The translations under genes were made by a program, and so were the position numbers. A DNA stretch of 64,000 nucleotides from Gordionus sp. m RMFG-2023 (lineage: Eukaryota > Nematomorpha > Gordioida > Chordodea > Parachordodidae). The stretch covers positions 13,392,052-13,456,051 of the forward strand of contig NC_088776.1 in NCBI RefSeq assembly GCF_954871325.1. The letters are read 5' to 3'. Of the stretch, positions 1 to 13,300 are shown one piece after another (the first letter of the stretch is position 1; each line of letters starts with the position of its first letter). The notes beneath the pieces are model-generated. The model saw only the letters and a list, made by a program, of their open reading frames with translations. It was not told where the DNA came from and ran no database searches.

Positions 1-599
1 CGTATATTTTATTTATTTCTATAGTTAATTTTGTCAAAAATGAAAGTCAGCTATCAATATAAAAATTCTAAAATACATAGTTTACAACTTTTAAATAGTT
101 GCATTTTTTCCTTTTTTAAATTATGTCAATTCTCTTGTACAAATTTTTAGAACAGGAAATTAAAAATCCTATTAAATAAAGGTAAAAGAAATGTTTTATA
201 TATAAATAGATTGTTATATTCATTAATAGTGTTTAAAATTTAAATTTTAAGGTAAGTATCCAGATACATAATGCGCTCAAACTCAATATGAATTTAAGCT
301 TTTTTGATTATTTTTTTTATATTATTAAATGTTCTTTATTTGCTATCCATAGTCAAAATGTACTGTATTCCATAATAGTTCTGATTCTAACCTTAGTGGT
401 TCATTAGTTGAGGAAATTCTTGATTAAAGATCAGCAGATGTTGATTCTAGCGGAAATGCGTATTTCAACAATCAGTACCACTAATTTCAATTTTAAATTG
501 TGTTATGATAATTGGTTTTGACTTTAAGTATCACTCGCCCAAAAGGGAGTATTGCTACAGCGAGATATATAATTTATAATTGCCAGTTTCCAACTGAAA

Positions 600-1019
600 A
601 AGAATTCTAAAAGATGGAGTATGGGTTGATATAAGATCACATAAATTGTATCACCGTATAGTATTCCATATACTTGATATGATGCTAAATCTTGGTTAAT
701 GTATGGGCTAGATTTTGTAGCTTTAAAGGTGCCGGTAAAAGAACAGATGCCATTATTAACATTTAAAATTTCAATTGCATATACTCTGTAAATGTAACAA
801 AATATGAGTGCTAGCGTAAAAAAACGAATATCAATTGACACCAAATATAAAGAAAAATCTAGCAAGGGACCGACAAGTCTTATTACGCACAAAGAAATAA
901 GACAGGATATAGCACATTGGCTAAAATATAGTAAAAAGTCTCTATGCAAAAACCCTGGATGTAAATTGGTTACGGAAGTGATTTGTACCAAACTATGGTG
1001 TATCATTATGTTTTACTAA
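600..1019 (+). mobile_element. piggyBac-type transposase remnant (C-terminal part)
   Basis: Three degraded blocks read in order on the plus strand. Near 639-690 a segment reads HKLYHRIVFHILDMMLNL, like the piggyBac pattern W..R.F.H.LD....NA. Near 720-790 a segment includes MPLLTFKISIA, like the MPL..FR..IA block. At 804-990 a basic segment ends in a cysteine-rich stretch with CKNPGCKLVTEVICTK, like the start of the C-terminal piggyBac zinc finger. Frameshifts and stops separate the blocks and the last cysteines are missing, so it is dead. No terminal repeats or TTAA duplications were found. Family assignment rests on block order and spacing only. Confidence 0.5.
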
Positions 1020-1149
1020 AAAAACGATTTTTTAAAATTATTTCATGAAAATTAATAAAATTATATTTCTTTATTTTGTAATAGGTTTGAATTTGAAAAA
1101 TATGATACTTTTTACACGCATTGTGTATTTAAATACACACACTTAAATT

Positions 1150-1892
1150 TAGGGATGTACCGATATTTTTATCGGATCGATCGGGCCAATATTTTACTCA
1201 TTTTAAAATATCGGTTATCGGCCAATATTATAAAATTTTCCGATCCGATCCTATATAAAATGGCATTTTTAACAAAAATAAAATGTTATAAAATTTTTTA
1301 AAAAAGTTATATCTAAAATCATTTATTTATATAAATAAAATCGAAATCCATTTTTATGTTAATTTTTAAAATAATAGTAATTAATTAATAAAAATTTGCC
1401 ATATTGTTATTTTTTTGCGCATTCTGTTTATAAAAGTGGACAATAATCTCTTCAGAATCTGGTTTTAGTGAAGCTGGATATTGTCAGTTACCATCGCCGC
1501 AAGCTGACCTCTGATAAATTGGAAATTTTGGTATTTCTAAAAAGAAATCAATATTATTTTAAATATTTATTTCAAATTTCATAATATAGTTGTTTATTAC
1601 ATATTATAAAAGTGATTTAACAATGAAAATATTTTATATACTTTTAGAATTGCAATTGAAGTGAATATAAACTATAACTGATCATTATAATATATTTAAA
1701 TGACATAAGTTATGGTATAGTTAAATTATAGATGTTACACTAATAAAAAGTATATTAAAAATTAAAACCATTGGTATCTTTACAGAATACTTAAATAGAT
1801 ATGATATTGGATCGGTAATCGGCTGATATCAATTCAATAGCCGGAATATCGGATCGGATCAACCTCCAAAAAGTGGTATCGGTACACCCGTA
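1150..1892. mobile_element. MITE, GTACCGATA-ended hAT-like family, copy 1
   Basis: 743-bp non-coding element with inverted ends: the left starts TAGGGATGTACCGATA and the right, read on the other strand, starts TACGGGTGTACCGATA. It is flanked by an imperfect 8-bp duplication (CTTAAATT at 1142-1149, CTGAAATT at 1893-1900), the length typical of hAT insertion. Both ends are rich in ATCGGATCGG. Two further copies lie at 20208-20927 and 31859-32573 and share most of the interior, so this is a true family. Confidence 0.85.
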
Positions 1893-2021
1893 CTGAAATT
1901 GTTTTTATGGTTTAAAAAAATTTTCTTTTAAAATTATTTTTAGTTTATTAAGAGCCCTTTAAAGACAAAAATAAGTTTTTTTTAAAAAATTATATCATTT
2001 ATTGATATGTCGCGCAATAGA

Positions 2022-2635
2022 GGGTTCACAGCACCATTCTTTTTTTTATCAGTTAATATTTTTAATTATTTTATAAATTCATGTAATAATTTTGACTAAA
2101 ATTTTATTTATAATTTGGGAAGGTTAATTATTTTTGTTGATATTCGATATAGGTAAAATTTAAAGTAGTGCATCTCTAAAATCAATGGCCATTTTTGGTT
2201 TTTCTACTTTAAATTCAAAATAAGCTAATTTTATTATTTTTTGTTTTGCCATTACAGGTATTTTGTATTCAGTAAAAGACATATAATGGTGTAATGGATT
2301 ATTCTTACGTTATATTATAATTTCACGGGTTCACAGCACCATTCTTTTTTTTATCAGTTAATATTTTTATATAATTATTTTATAAATTCATGTAATAATT
2401 TTGACTAAAATTTTATTTATAATTTGGGAAGGTTAATTATTTTTGTTGATATTCGATATAGGTAAAATTTAAAATAGTGCATCTCTAAAATCAATGGCCA
2501 TTTTTGGTTTTTCTACTTTAAATTCAAAATAAGCTAATTTTATTATTTTTTGTTTTGCCATTACAGGTATTTTGTATTCAGTAAAAGACATATAATGGTG
2601 TAGTGGATTATTCTTACGTTATATTATAATTTCAC
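2022..2635. repeat. tandem duplication, 305-bp unit, two copies
   Basis: A segment starting GGGTTCACAGCACC at 2022 recurs at 2327 and runs to 2635. The copies differ at only a few positions (one small TATAA-like insertion, a few substitutions), so the duplication is recent or homogenised. Each copy holds a TTGCCATTACAG string that would fit a splice acceptor, but the downstream frames close quickly. I see no gene in it. Confidence 0.9.
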
Positions 2636-2999
2636 TTTGTAATCGGAAAAATTTATAAAGTTTCATTTGTTTCTCATAGTCTTTAATAATCAAATTATAA
2701 CCCTTAATCTATTTAAATTCGTCCTATAAGTTTACTACTCATGAAGAACTTCTTTATACTACAGATGATAAAAAAATATTATTATCATATATAACAAAAT
2801 ATCGTTAAGATATCGGTAATTTAGAAAACTAGATATCATTAATTTAGAAAACTAACAGTCAATAGAGTATTAATCTTTTTTTCTTAAAAATAATTATATA
2901 ATTACCTCTCTACTCAGCAGTCATTCGTCAGATGATCGTAGATTAACTTTAGAATAGTTTTAAAAGTTATCTGCAGAAGCCACTTAATGAATTCCCAGG

Positions 3000-3870
3000 A
3001 TAAGTCTATCTCCGCTATTGATCTGGTTATCCTGCCGAACCAACTATTTTTATGTTAGAAATGATTTAAGGGATGGCTCCTCTGGGGATACTTTGACGAG
3101 TGCTTGATATATAGGATTGTTTGGGGCTTGCCTAAAAATATGGCCTACTAGTTCAATTTTCCTATATTCTATCATTCTATATAATGGGAGTGTGTCGCAT
3201 TTGGCCCATGTGTTTTGTTCAAAGGTAAGAAAGTTTTCGTGATAGATCTTAGACATTTGTTAATAAATATTTTTGTCTTTTTGTAATCCTATTTTGTATC
3301 GTTACATGTATCAGTACCATAATCTAGGAAAGCGAGTATTAGAATTTTAAAAAGTCGGATCTTTAGCAGAATAGATATTTGGTTGGATAGCCATATTTTC
3401 ATAAAGGACCTATATTTGGGTTTGGTTTTATTTAATTAACCATTAAATTTTGTTTGGTCTTTCCTTTCCTATCTAGAATTACTCCTAGATAATTTAGTTG
3501 TTGTACTTCTGCAATCGTCTTCTCTTGTATCTTTAGGTTCAAGTGTTGTGGGGCGTAGAAATGAAGTCATCATCTTTGTTTTATCAATAATATTTTTAAA
3601 CCAAAAAAACCAGCTTCTACGATAATACTGTCCATTAGGAATTGAAGATCTGGTATTGATTCCAATCAGGCAAAGGTCGTCAGGAAACGTAAGAATATTT
3701 AGATTTCCAATGGCCAACCATTTCGAGCATAATATTTTAACTTTTTTTATAATATAATTCGTATAAAATTAAATAGTAGAGGAGATAAAACTCATCTCTG
3801 TTTCAGTCCAATTTTTACAGGAATTTTCGAGTAGTTATTATAGATATTTTTTATAATTTTTAGCAAATAT
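3000..3870 (-). mobile_element. LINE fragment, 3' half of ORF2
   Basis: On the minus strand, 3717-3469 reads like the late reverse transcriptase (FPDDLCLIG at the YADD position, then IIDKTKMM like the IN..KTK.M block). 3256-3050 reads like the region after the RT, with KIELVGHIFRQAPNNPIYQAL resembling the GH.LR...N.IYQ.L tail of RTE/CR1-like LINEs. Frames shift between the pieces. The 5' half is absent, as in ordinary 5'-truncated LINEs. It is related to the LINEs at 5490-9985 but not a close copy. Confidence 0.65.
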
Positions 3871-4351
3871 TTTTTTAACTCACTTCGAAATTTGAATTTT
3901 AACAATAGAATCCTAAAATAAGCATTATGCACACCTTACATAATTAGAATAACAATTGTATTTGTATCGAGATGCATTTCTAAAAATGTATCTATATGCG
4001 ATGTATCTGTATAGAGAGAGATCCATTTGAAAAGTATCTTTTAACAACGGATAGTTATTTTAAATAATAAGTTAATTCAACATCAAAAAATTGGAAACAA
4101 CACACTTTAAGGTAGCCCCCCCCCCCGATCCCATTTCCAATTTTATATTATTCCCTACTCTCTTCTATGCGACTACATATAGAAGTAAATATCTTCAGTT
4201 CATGTAACACTGGTGTTAATAATACTCAATTTATGACATTTAAAATTAAATGTATATTATTTCTAAAACCTTTTTAATGTAATTATATTCTTTTAAGTTG
4301 TCATTTAATTTACTCTTAAATTTTTTTTACAACACTTTAAGCTTTGGTTAG

Positions 4352-7300
4352 CTTCCTTCAGCCAATTTGGGTTGAGAGAGATGAATTGAATTCACGAAGA
4401 AATGCCATTCAAGGAATTATTAACCGAATGAATGACGGTGACAATGTTGGGACACTCAATCAATGGCCTCAAATATGTATATTCCCTGAAGGGACTTGTA
4501 CTAATAGGAAAGCCCTTATATATTTCAAAAAAGGTTTAGTTTTTCTATTTATTTGTGACTTATAATAATTTACAATTTTTATAGGTGATATATGTAAAAT
4601 GTTATTTTTATTGAAAATATAAAATTGTTGCACTGATATTAATGTCAATATCAGATTGGCACGAATATTGACCATTTGAAGAAAAAATCAGATTAACTAT
4701 ATATGTTAAAAATCAATCCCATAAAACAATTTATAAAATTCAGCCAAAATTAGGATTGGCCGAATTAAATTATTTGTTTTACATAGCGATTTAAATTAAT
4801 TTGTTTTAAATCGCGATTTCAATCACCCCGATTTTAAAAAAAAACTATTTAAATCAAAATTTAAAATAGTGAAAGGATTTATATAAGCAAAATCTAAATT
4901 AAATAACTAAACTGCACCACTTGTTAGACAAAAAAGTTTATTTTCTATTTCAATTTTTGACATAGTAGAAAAATAACTGCTGATCCTAATCGCAATATTG
5001 AAAAATTATTTAATATTCTAAATATAAAACGAAACTAATATAAAAAATCTACAAATATTTTAAATTTTTTTTATTTCCTTAAAAAATGATAAATTTGTAA
5101 AATTAAGAAGAAATATATATTAAAAATCACACTACCCATCGACATTGTTATTAGAGTTTAATTGCTTAAATATAAAAAACTAATTTTCCTGCCTTTTCTG
5201 CTCCTAACCGAATCCTGAGCTTCGAGTGAACAACTCCAAAAGATGAGAATACCCTATCGGTTTAAGTTTATGATGAAGATGCAGTAAATAGTTCTTTTAT
5301 TATTTTTAGAATATTTACATCCTTCCTCAAATTTTCAGGCCACCTACCTTTCAGGTCTACTTTATTACTATATTATCCGAAAACATAGTTTTAGTAAAGG
5401 TTCTGATCTTGCTTGAAACTTTACCAAGATAGATAAAATCTCAGTGTTTGGATACAGAAGTTCTCCATATTTCATTGCGTAAACGTGATAAAGTGCATTC
5501 GCCCTCTCAACGTTGTAGATACAACAAAGCTATGTTAGGTATTTCTCATTTCCATCTAATTGGATTTATATAGAGGGGGAAAAGATGAGAAGCCCTTTAA
5601 ACGTTTTTGGGCAAGCTGCACATATTTGTACGCACAATAGTCCGAGGACTATTTTTTAAACATCTGTGGGCTGATTAAGAGGGAAATGACCAAAAATAGA
5701 CAGCCCTATTTGCATTTGAAAGTAAAAATGACAGAGGAAGGTTTTTTAATTAACGTTTACAGAATCTTAAAATAAATATGATAATTAAATAATGAACTTG
5801 TATTCTTGTTGAAGGTATCTGAGTAGTTGAAGAAAGGAGACACTGAGTGACGATAGAGGGGATATTATTTTAGTGTTGGATTGCTTCCAATTTATGTTCA
5901 GGTCAGCCACATCTTTCAGTACTAGGTAAAACCAAAGTGTCTTATATCTACTGAACGACTTTCCTTAGCATGTGAAGAGCCATGTTAGAGCATCGTGGAC
6001 TAAGTTGCAGTTGGGGTGTCCCAGTATATGAGCTAGGAATTGGATGCGTTTTTTCTTTAATAAGATGTGAATTGAGGTATGTTTCGATTGTTTCCATAAT
6101 TTAACGTTTGATATTAGTTTGGGGTAGAAAACGCCTTTTATAATCCTTAAACACTTGTTAATAAACGGACATTTCCTGTTATCCGCTTAGGTTTCACAGC
6201 CGTATAACAGTATAGGGATCACAGTGGAGTTAGATTCGCAATCTTGTAAAGGTCGATATCTCCCCTGTCTTCCTAAATTTGAAGTACTTGTAGAAGTCTA
6301 CCCAAGCTTTTTGTATCCTTAACTTGAGTTCTTCCTTGCAGCCCACTCTATTGTCTATGGTAATTCCGAGATATTTTATGGTGACTACCTTGATCACTTC
6401 CGATCCAATTACAATACTCTATGGAAGTGTGTGTCTAGCTAAAAGGATCATTGTCTATTTGTAATTAATTTCCAGCCCAACTTTCATACTTATAGATTTC
6501 AGTATGTGGATAAGATTATGTTTCTTCCAGGTTCTTGGTAATCATCCGCATAAGATATAATCCTGTTCTCTAGATGGTACATATTGTCTGGAACAGAGAT
6601 GAGCTCCAGTAGATTAGCAGCATCTAAGGCATCTTTTAAAATTTTGTTCATTACGATGTTAAAGAGAATCGGGGAAAGGACACATCCTTGTTTAACTCCT
6701 TTCTTTATCCTGAAAGGCAGAGAGGTTTTGTTATTAATTCTGCACGAGGAGAGCAGATTGTTATAATGGTTCCTTAATATCTTAATTATGTTTGTATCAA
6801 TCCAACCTCTGATATAATTTCCCAGAGAGCATCATGATTTACGTTATCAAACCTCGTTTAATAAAAGTAAAGAGAAAGAGTAGTTTATCTATCGCATTTT
6901 GGATAATAATTTTATGAGTAAGAAATGGCTGCATAATATTTTTACCTGAGCGATAAGCACAGATATATTTTACGAAAAGGTTTTGCGACGTTTGTAGAAT
7001 ACAAATCTTAAGGAGAACCATAAAGATCTTGGACAGTCGAAATGAGTGCTATTGCCCTATAGTCACAGAAATTAGTAGGGTTAGAGGTCTTCGGGAAATT
7101 GCAAAGGGTAGATAAATTCCAGTCCTTAGGTGTATCCCTGAAGACCAGATTTTATTAAAGATGATTAGCAGGAAGCGTGGTACAGCGTCTTATGTCGCTT
7201 TAAGATGTCCAGTAATGTTATCTGTGCCGGGAGCTTTGTGATTCTTGAGTTTCTTAAGAGAGTAAATCGGTTAGTGAAAATTGGGAGGTAGATTGTTGCT

Positions 7301-10300
7301 TATATAGTATCCTCGCTGGTTTCATTGATTTAAAAATATTCATGTAATGATCTATCAAAAGTGCCATCTGATCGTCCTGGTCAATTATAACATTATTGTT
7401 CTCCAATTGAATGGCAGGGGATTTTAAATTTACATAAATATTTAACCATAAGTGTCAAAAAGCCTATAACCTCTCATATCTGCATCAATCTCGTATACTT
7501 TCCTAACCGTGAATATTCTTCTATCACTCCTTAGTGATCTTTGAATAGTTTTTCAAAGTTCCCTGTCAAAGTGACCACTTGAATGGAGCTCCTCAAATTT
7601 TAGCATAGTCGTCATTGATATCCACTCATTTCTTACGAGAGGATTGTTACTTCCTAGAACCTTACTTGCTTCCTCTCTTAAAAATCGCCCAGCATTCTTC
7701 ATCTGTTTTGGATCGGGATATATTTTCAAAACTTATTGTTCACAAAGTCTATGATCGAATAGCTCTCTAATCTCAGGTATTTGTAAATTGTTGATATTTT
7801 TTCTTCTAAGAATGTTTAGTTGATTAGATAAATTCCTAACCATGATCTTGGTTTTGATCATTCTATGGTCGAATAAATTAATATTCATCATACCCATTAC
7901 ATCTCCAGCCATGAACATTTGAAATGAAAAAATCAATCTGATTTATGATTTCCTCTTCTGAAGGTGAAGGTATTTGCCTCTCCATGAGAGTAAAAGGTGT
8001 TTTCAATTTTGAGATTATTGCTACCACATAAATCAAATATTTTCCTACTGTCATCTCCATTAGGTTATGCGAGGGCTGCATTACCAATAATGTTCCTTCT
8101 TTTATAGATTTCCTCTAATCTAATCCTGGTGTTTAAATCACCCATCAAAATTATATTATACCTCCTAGGTAAGGCATTAATTACGTTTTTTAGATCGTCT
8201 AAAAAAAGATAATCTATTTATCAATATAGATTATATATTCTTTTATTTATCAGAAATCCAATGCCAGTCCAACTATTTAAAGTAGTACAAGAGCAATATA
8301 AAATGAAGTGATTGAAAGTTGCTGTGATGTTACCATGACTATGGGTTTCTTGTAAAGCAATTATTTCCATTTCTCTTCTGTCATTAGTCTTAGTAGAATG
8401 GCGAGTTTATCCCGTAGACCATTTATATTTAGGGAAGATATAAGTAATTGTTCAGTTTGTACATAGGCCCCACTAGATTATACTAACTTGAGTTCGAGGA
8501 GATTTTATAAAGATCCAGGTGACGTAATAGGAATTTTATTTGGTTTAACTTGAAGATTTGGAAAGTACCTTGCATAATTAATTGTTTAAACGAACGTTTT
8601 ATAACGTAAATCATGATGCTCTCTGGGAAATACTATTAGAGGTTGGAGTTGATACAAACATAATTAAGATATTAAGGAACTATTATAACAATCTGCTCAT
8701 CTCGTTTAATAACAAAGCCTCTCCCCGCCTTTCAGGATAAAGAAAGGAGTTAAACAAGGATGTGTCATTTCTCCTATTCTCTTTAACATAGTAATGAACA
8801 AAATTTTAAAAGATACCTTAGATGCTGCTAATCTACTGGAACTCAACTCATTTCCAGACAATAGGTACCATCTAGAGAACAGGATATGCGGATGATATAG
8901 TGATTATTACCAAGAACCTAGAAGAAACTTGTAATTTTATCCACTTACTGAAATCTGTAAATATGAAAGTTGGGCTGGAAATTAATTTCAAAAAGACCAT
9001 GGTCCTTTTAGCTAGACACACACCTCACATAGAGAGTATTGTAATTGGATCTGAAGTGATCAAGGTAGTCACCAAAATAAAATATCTCGGAATTACCATG
9101 GACAATAGAGTGGGCTGCAAGGAAGAAATCAAGTTAAGGATACAAAAAGCTAGAGTAGACTTCTACAAGTACTTCAAGCTTTGGAAGACAAAGGAGATAC
9201 CGGCCTTTACAAGATTACGAATCTAACTCCACTGTGATCCCTATACTGTTATACGGCTGTGAAACATGGGAAGCGGATAACGGGAAATGTCAGACGTTTA
9301 TTAACAAGTGCTTAAGGATTATAAAAGGCGTTTTCTACCCCAAACTAATATCAAACGTTAAATTATGGAAACAATCGAAACATACCTCACCCACATCATA
9401 TTAAAGAAAATTCGCATCCAATTCCTAGCTCATATACTGGGACACCCTAACTTCAACTTAGTCCACGATGCTTTAACATGGCTCTTCACTTGCTAAAGAA
9501 AGTCGTTCAGTAGATATAAGACACTTTGGTTTTACCTAGTACTGAAAGAGGTGGCTGACCTTTAAATTGGAAACAATTCACAAAATTAAATAACTATAAA
9601 AATTCTTTTGCGTCACTCTACTCTCTCCCCTCTTCAACTACTCAAAATACCTCCAACAGGAATACAGGTTCATTACTAATTATCATGTTTATTTTAACTC
9701 AGACTCTATAAACGCTAAACTTAACAAATCTTACCCTGTTTCTTTTACTTTTAAATGCAAATAGGGCTGTAGGTATGTGTCTGGGTGTCTATTTTTGGTC
9801 CTTTCCCTCTTAATCAGCCTACAGACGTTTGAACAATTCCTCGGACTATTTTGACAAGTACATGCGGCTTGCCCACAAACGTGTAAAGGGCTTATCATCT
9901 TTTCCCCCTAATTTCTATATAAATCTAATTAGATGGAAATGAGAAATACCTAGCATATAACTATGAGAGGGCGAATGCGCTTTATCACATATCACGTAAT
10001 TTGAAAGATATTTCGGGTTTAAATAGGATAAGAAGTGTGCAGGAGTTAAAGCTTGATTGTAACTTTTAGCAAAGAATGAAAGTTGATTACCTCTTATTTT
10101 TTATTAGCATGTAAGGTGGAATAGCAATAGCTAATTTTAGTTTGAAAAAATTAAATTTTATTTGGCATTTTTATTTGAATTAGAAAATTTTACAATAAAT
10201 TTATTTTAGCAAACTATTGATAGTTAAATTTTTTAAAAAATAACTATATTATATATCATCGGCTCTTTGTATGAAAAAAATATCAAATTACAACATATCA

Positions 10301-13300
10301 TTATTTAATTTTTCAACAATTTCTGACTTATTCTCTTGAGCATAGTCCTTTACTTGCAAGATAATATTAAACTGAAATTTAAAAAAAACGATATTTTACC
10401 ATCTTAGTCCATAATTCTTTAATTAAAATTTGAATTATTTTTATTTGTTTGTAATCGCGATTTAAATCAAAAAATCACGATTTTTGCCAACCCTAGCCAA
10501 AATGATTTAAAATCCAGACGGAGCTTTCATTATTAACATTTATATTCTAACACCAATTTAAAATTAATAAATTTTTTAACCTGTAAATTTCTTTATTCAA
10601 ATAAAACGATTTCAATCTACAAAGTTTTTTAATATACATATTTATATCTCTGTTAATTATATTTACGAAACATTTCTATATAAAAAACATATATGTATAA
10701 AAAAAATTATTTCTAAAATTGGACTATAAAATAAAGAAACTAAATAGAAGAAGGAAAAGGTTTGGAGTCATCCAAGGGAGGAATGAATGCTTAGGAAGTT
10801 AGAACGGCAGATTTCTAAAGAGATCCTTTGTCGTAGATAAAAACACCACTTCGTTGGTATCTCCCGCATTTATTGTTTTTTTCGAGGCTTTTTTTAATTT
10901 GGAAAACCTCGTCCCCAAAGATTCCCGGGTTGTAGGTAACTTTGGGCATACAAATAGTATTATGATTATAATTTTTTATATTTAAATATAATTTATTTTC
11001 TTTTTACTTTTTTGTTATTCAAATATAAATATAGTTTTGAAATAAAATGCTTGCAAATTAGTCTTTTTTATATATAGAGAATTAAATTGATTTATATGGT
11101 TGGGTTGCATTGCCTTATAAAAATATAAGACCCTTATAAATCAATGTAGATGATGCAGCCCTAAACATAAATAATAAATTCATACATAACCAGAAAGTGA
11201 TTTAACATAATATTCATTTATCTGTTAAATTTAGGAGCTTTTTATCCAGGATTTCCTGTTCAGCCTGTTTGTATTAGATATCCCAATGATTTTGTAAGAT
11301 TTTTTTTATGGAATAAATGTATACTTACTATTATTTATTTTTATTAATAGGATTGCTTAACCTGGACATGGGATGGCCCTAACACGTAATAATACACCTT
11401 AATTTTATATCTGCCTTTTTTTAGTCATATTTAAACATATAGTTACCTTTTAGAATACAAATTAGACAACGAGTGACTAAAAAAATTTAAAATTTAATTA
11501 GGCTTCTCGTTATATGGTGGTCGCTGTGTCAACCATATTTGAAAATCGAAATTGAAGTAAACCACATATACAAATAAATTTTACAAAATAAATATTCAAA
11601 CTAATCTATAATTCAAAAGTATTTGCCTGTCTACCATCCAAATGAATCTGAGAAAAAAGATGGGTCCCTATTCGCAGAAAATGTTAGGACACTCATGGCT
11701 AGGTAAAAATGGTCAGATTTACAAAAAATAATTGAAATATTCTCTGTACGAAACCTTTTTTTAAAATCGATATTTCATATTATTATATTTTTGGGGTGGG
11801 GGGGGGGGGGGTAATAATTTTAGGAAAATATGGAAAGAAATTATTTTATAATATTAAAGCTTTCATCAATAAATGTTATTTATTTTATTTTTTGATTTTA
11901 GGGTTATTACTAATTAAGGTTGCCAAAATATCTCAAAAATAGACAACATTTATTGATAAAAGTCTTTTTATTATGAAATAAATAGTAGAGTTCAAATATC
12001 ATTAAAATAATTTTAATCTTGATTAATTAAGTTTAAAATGTCAAAATATTTTATGGAATAATTATCATTTATTACAAAAAAGATTTTTATTATTTGGAAA
12101 AAGACACATTAGTATATTGTGGTCATATTCTTATTACTATTATCAAGAAATTTAATTTAATTAACTTTTAATTCCTTGTTTAATTAAACCTCTAGATGTG
12201 AATTTCTTCCACTTTATTCCTAACAGAGTGCTGTAACTGACTAGACCCGGTTCTAATTTTTTACTAAGGTCATCCGGTCCGGGTTTTTTATATCCAGAAT
12301 ATATCCTATGGAAAAATATCAAATAAAATAGAGTAGCGTGGTTAAACGGCTCGATTTTTAAAAACGGCTAACCCGATATTTTATCCAAAAATATTACGCG
12401 AGTTTGGATATTTTGCTCATAGATGGCAGAAAGGTTTGGACGTCTATTAGTGAAATCTTGAAGCTTGTTTAATTTTTTTGGCAAAAATATTGGATTAGCC
12501 ATTTTTAGAAATCGAGCCGTTTAACAAAACTAACGAGGAGCTAGCTTCATGATTTTCTTATTATAGCAATAAAAACAAAAACTAGAAAATGGAAAAATAT
12601 TATGGTAGCACGTCATTTTATCTATGAAATTATGAGGACAATAAAAGTTATCAGAATATTTTTTCCTATTCTCTATTATACGCACCTAGCATCTCCACTT
12701 TTTACAAGCTCAGCCCGTTAATTTTTTTGCCTGGCCTAGCGCAAATAAAAAAAATTTAGACGTTATCCAGACCAAGCATTGCAAATCTATTTCATAACCA
12801 CTATAATTTAATCTAATAACCAATGAGGCACGAGTAATTTGTTATACCTTGTTCAAAATTGGATCTATATTTTCAAAAAAAATGAGACTGAGTAATAGTT
12901 TTAGTGAAAAACTAGGTTTAACCAGATAAAAATAACGCGATTGCCCAACTAACTATCTTAGATCTCCTCGCCATTGTATTAGCCCTTTATGGAATTTCAC
13001 CAAAAAGTTTTAACTAAGAATCATTCAAACAATATCATAGGAGTTTGCGTGAGATTGAGTTAAAATGGTAATATAAGAAGGTGAGACTACATTTAGAGGT
13101 TTCACAGTAATTATTTTTTAAAATATTACATTATTTTGAAATATTACATGAAAAAATTATCTCGTTTTGATTATATAAAATATATTAATTAACTAAAATA
13201 AATATAATTAAATTATTTATAATTAATAAATTGAAATTAATTTAATAATTTTATTTTATTCAAAATTTTGATAATAACAATTCGAAAAATTACAAAATAT

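Larger units (their letters stand above)
4751..10495 (-). mobile_element. hAT element in LPCAT intron, carrying inserted LINEs
   Basis: The ends are TAGGATTGGCCGAATT on the left and, read inward from the right, TAGGGTTGGCAAAAATCG. The interior next to both ends is rich in ATCGCGATTTAAATC. A perfect 8-bp duplication, GCCAAAAT, flanks it at 4743-4750 and 10496-10503. A hAT transposase C-terminus lies at 5150-5420 on the minus strand, and 10280-10400 minus reads DYAQENKSEIVEKLNND, possibly an earlier part of the same protein. Most of the transposase is gone, replaced by two LINE pieces (5490-8480 and 8585-9985). It is not autonomous now. Confidence 0.8.

Noticed and set aside
524-1006. 160-codon open frame on the minus strand
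   Set aside because: It is the shadow of the piggyBac remnant on the plus strand; its translation is hydrophobic and has no motif.
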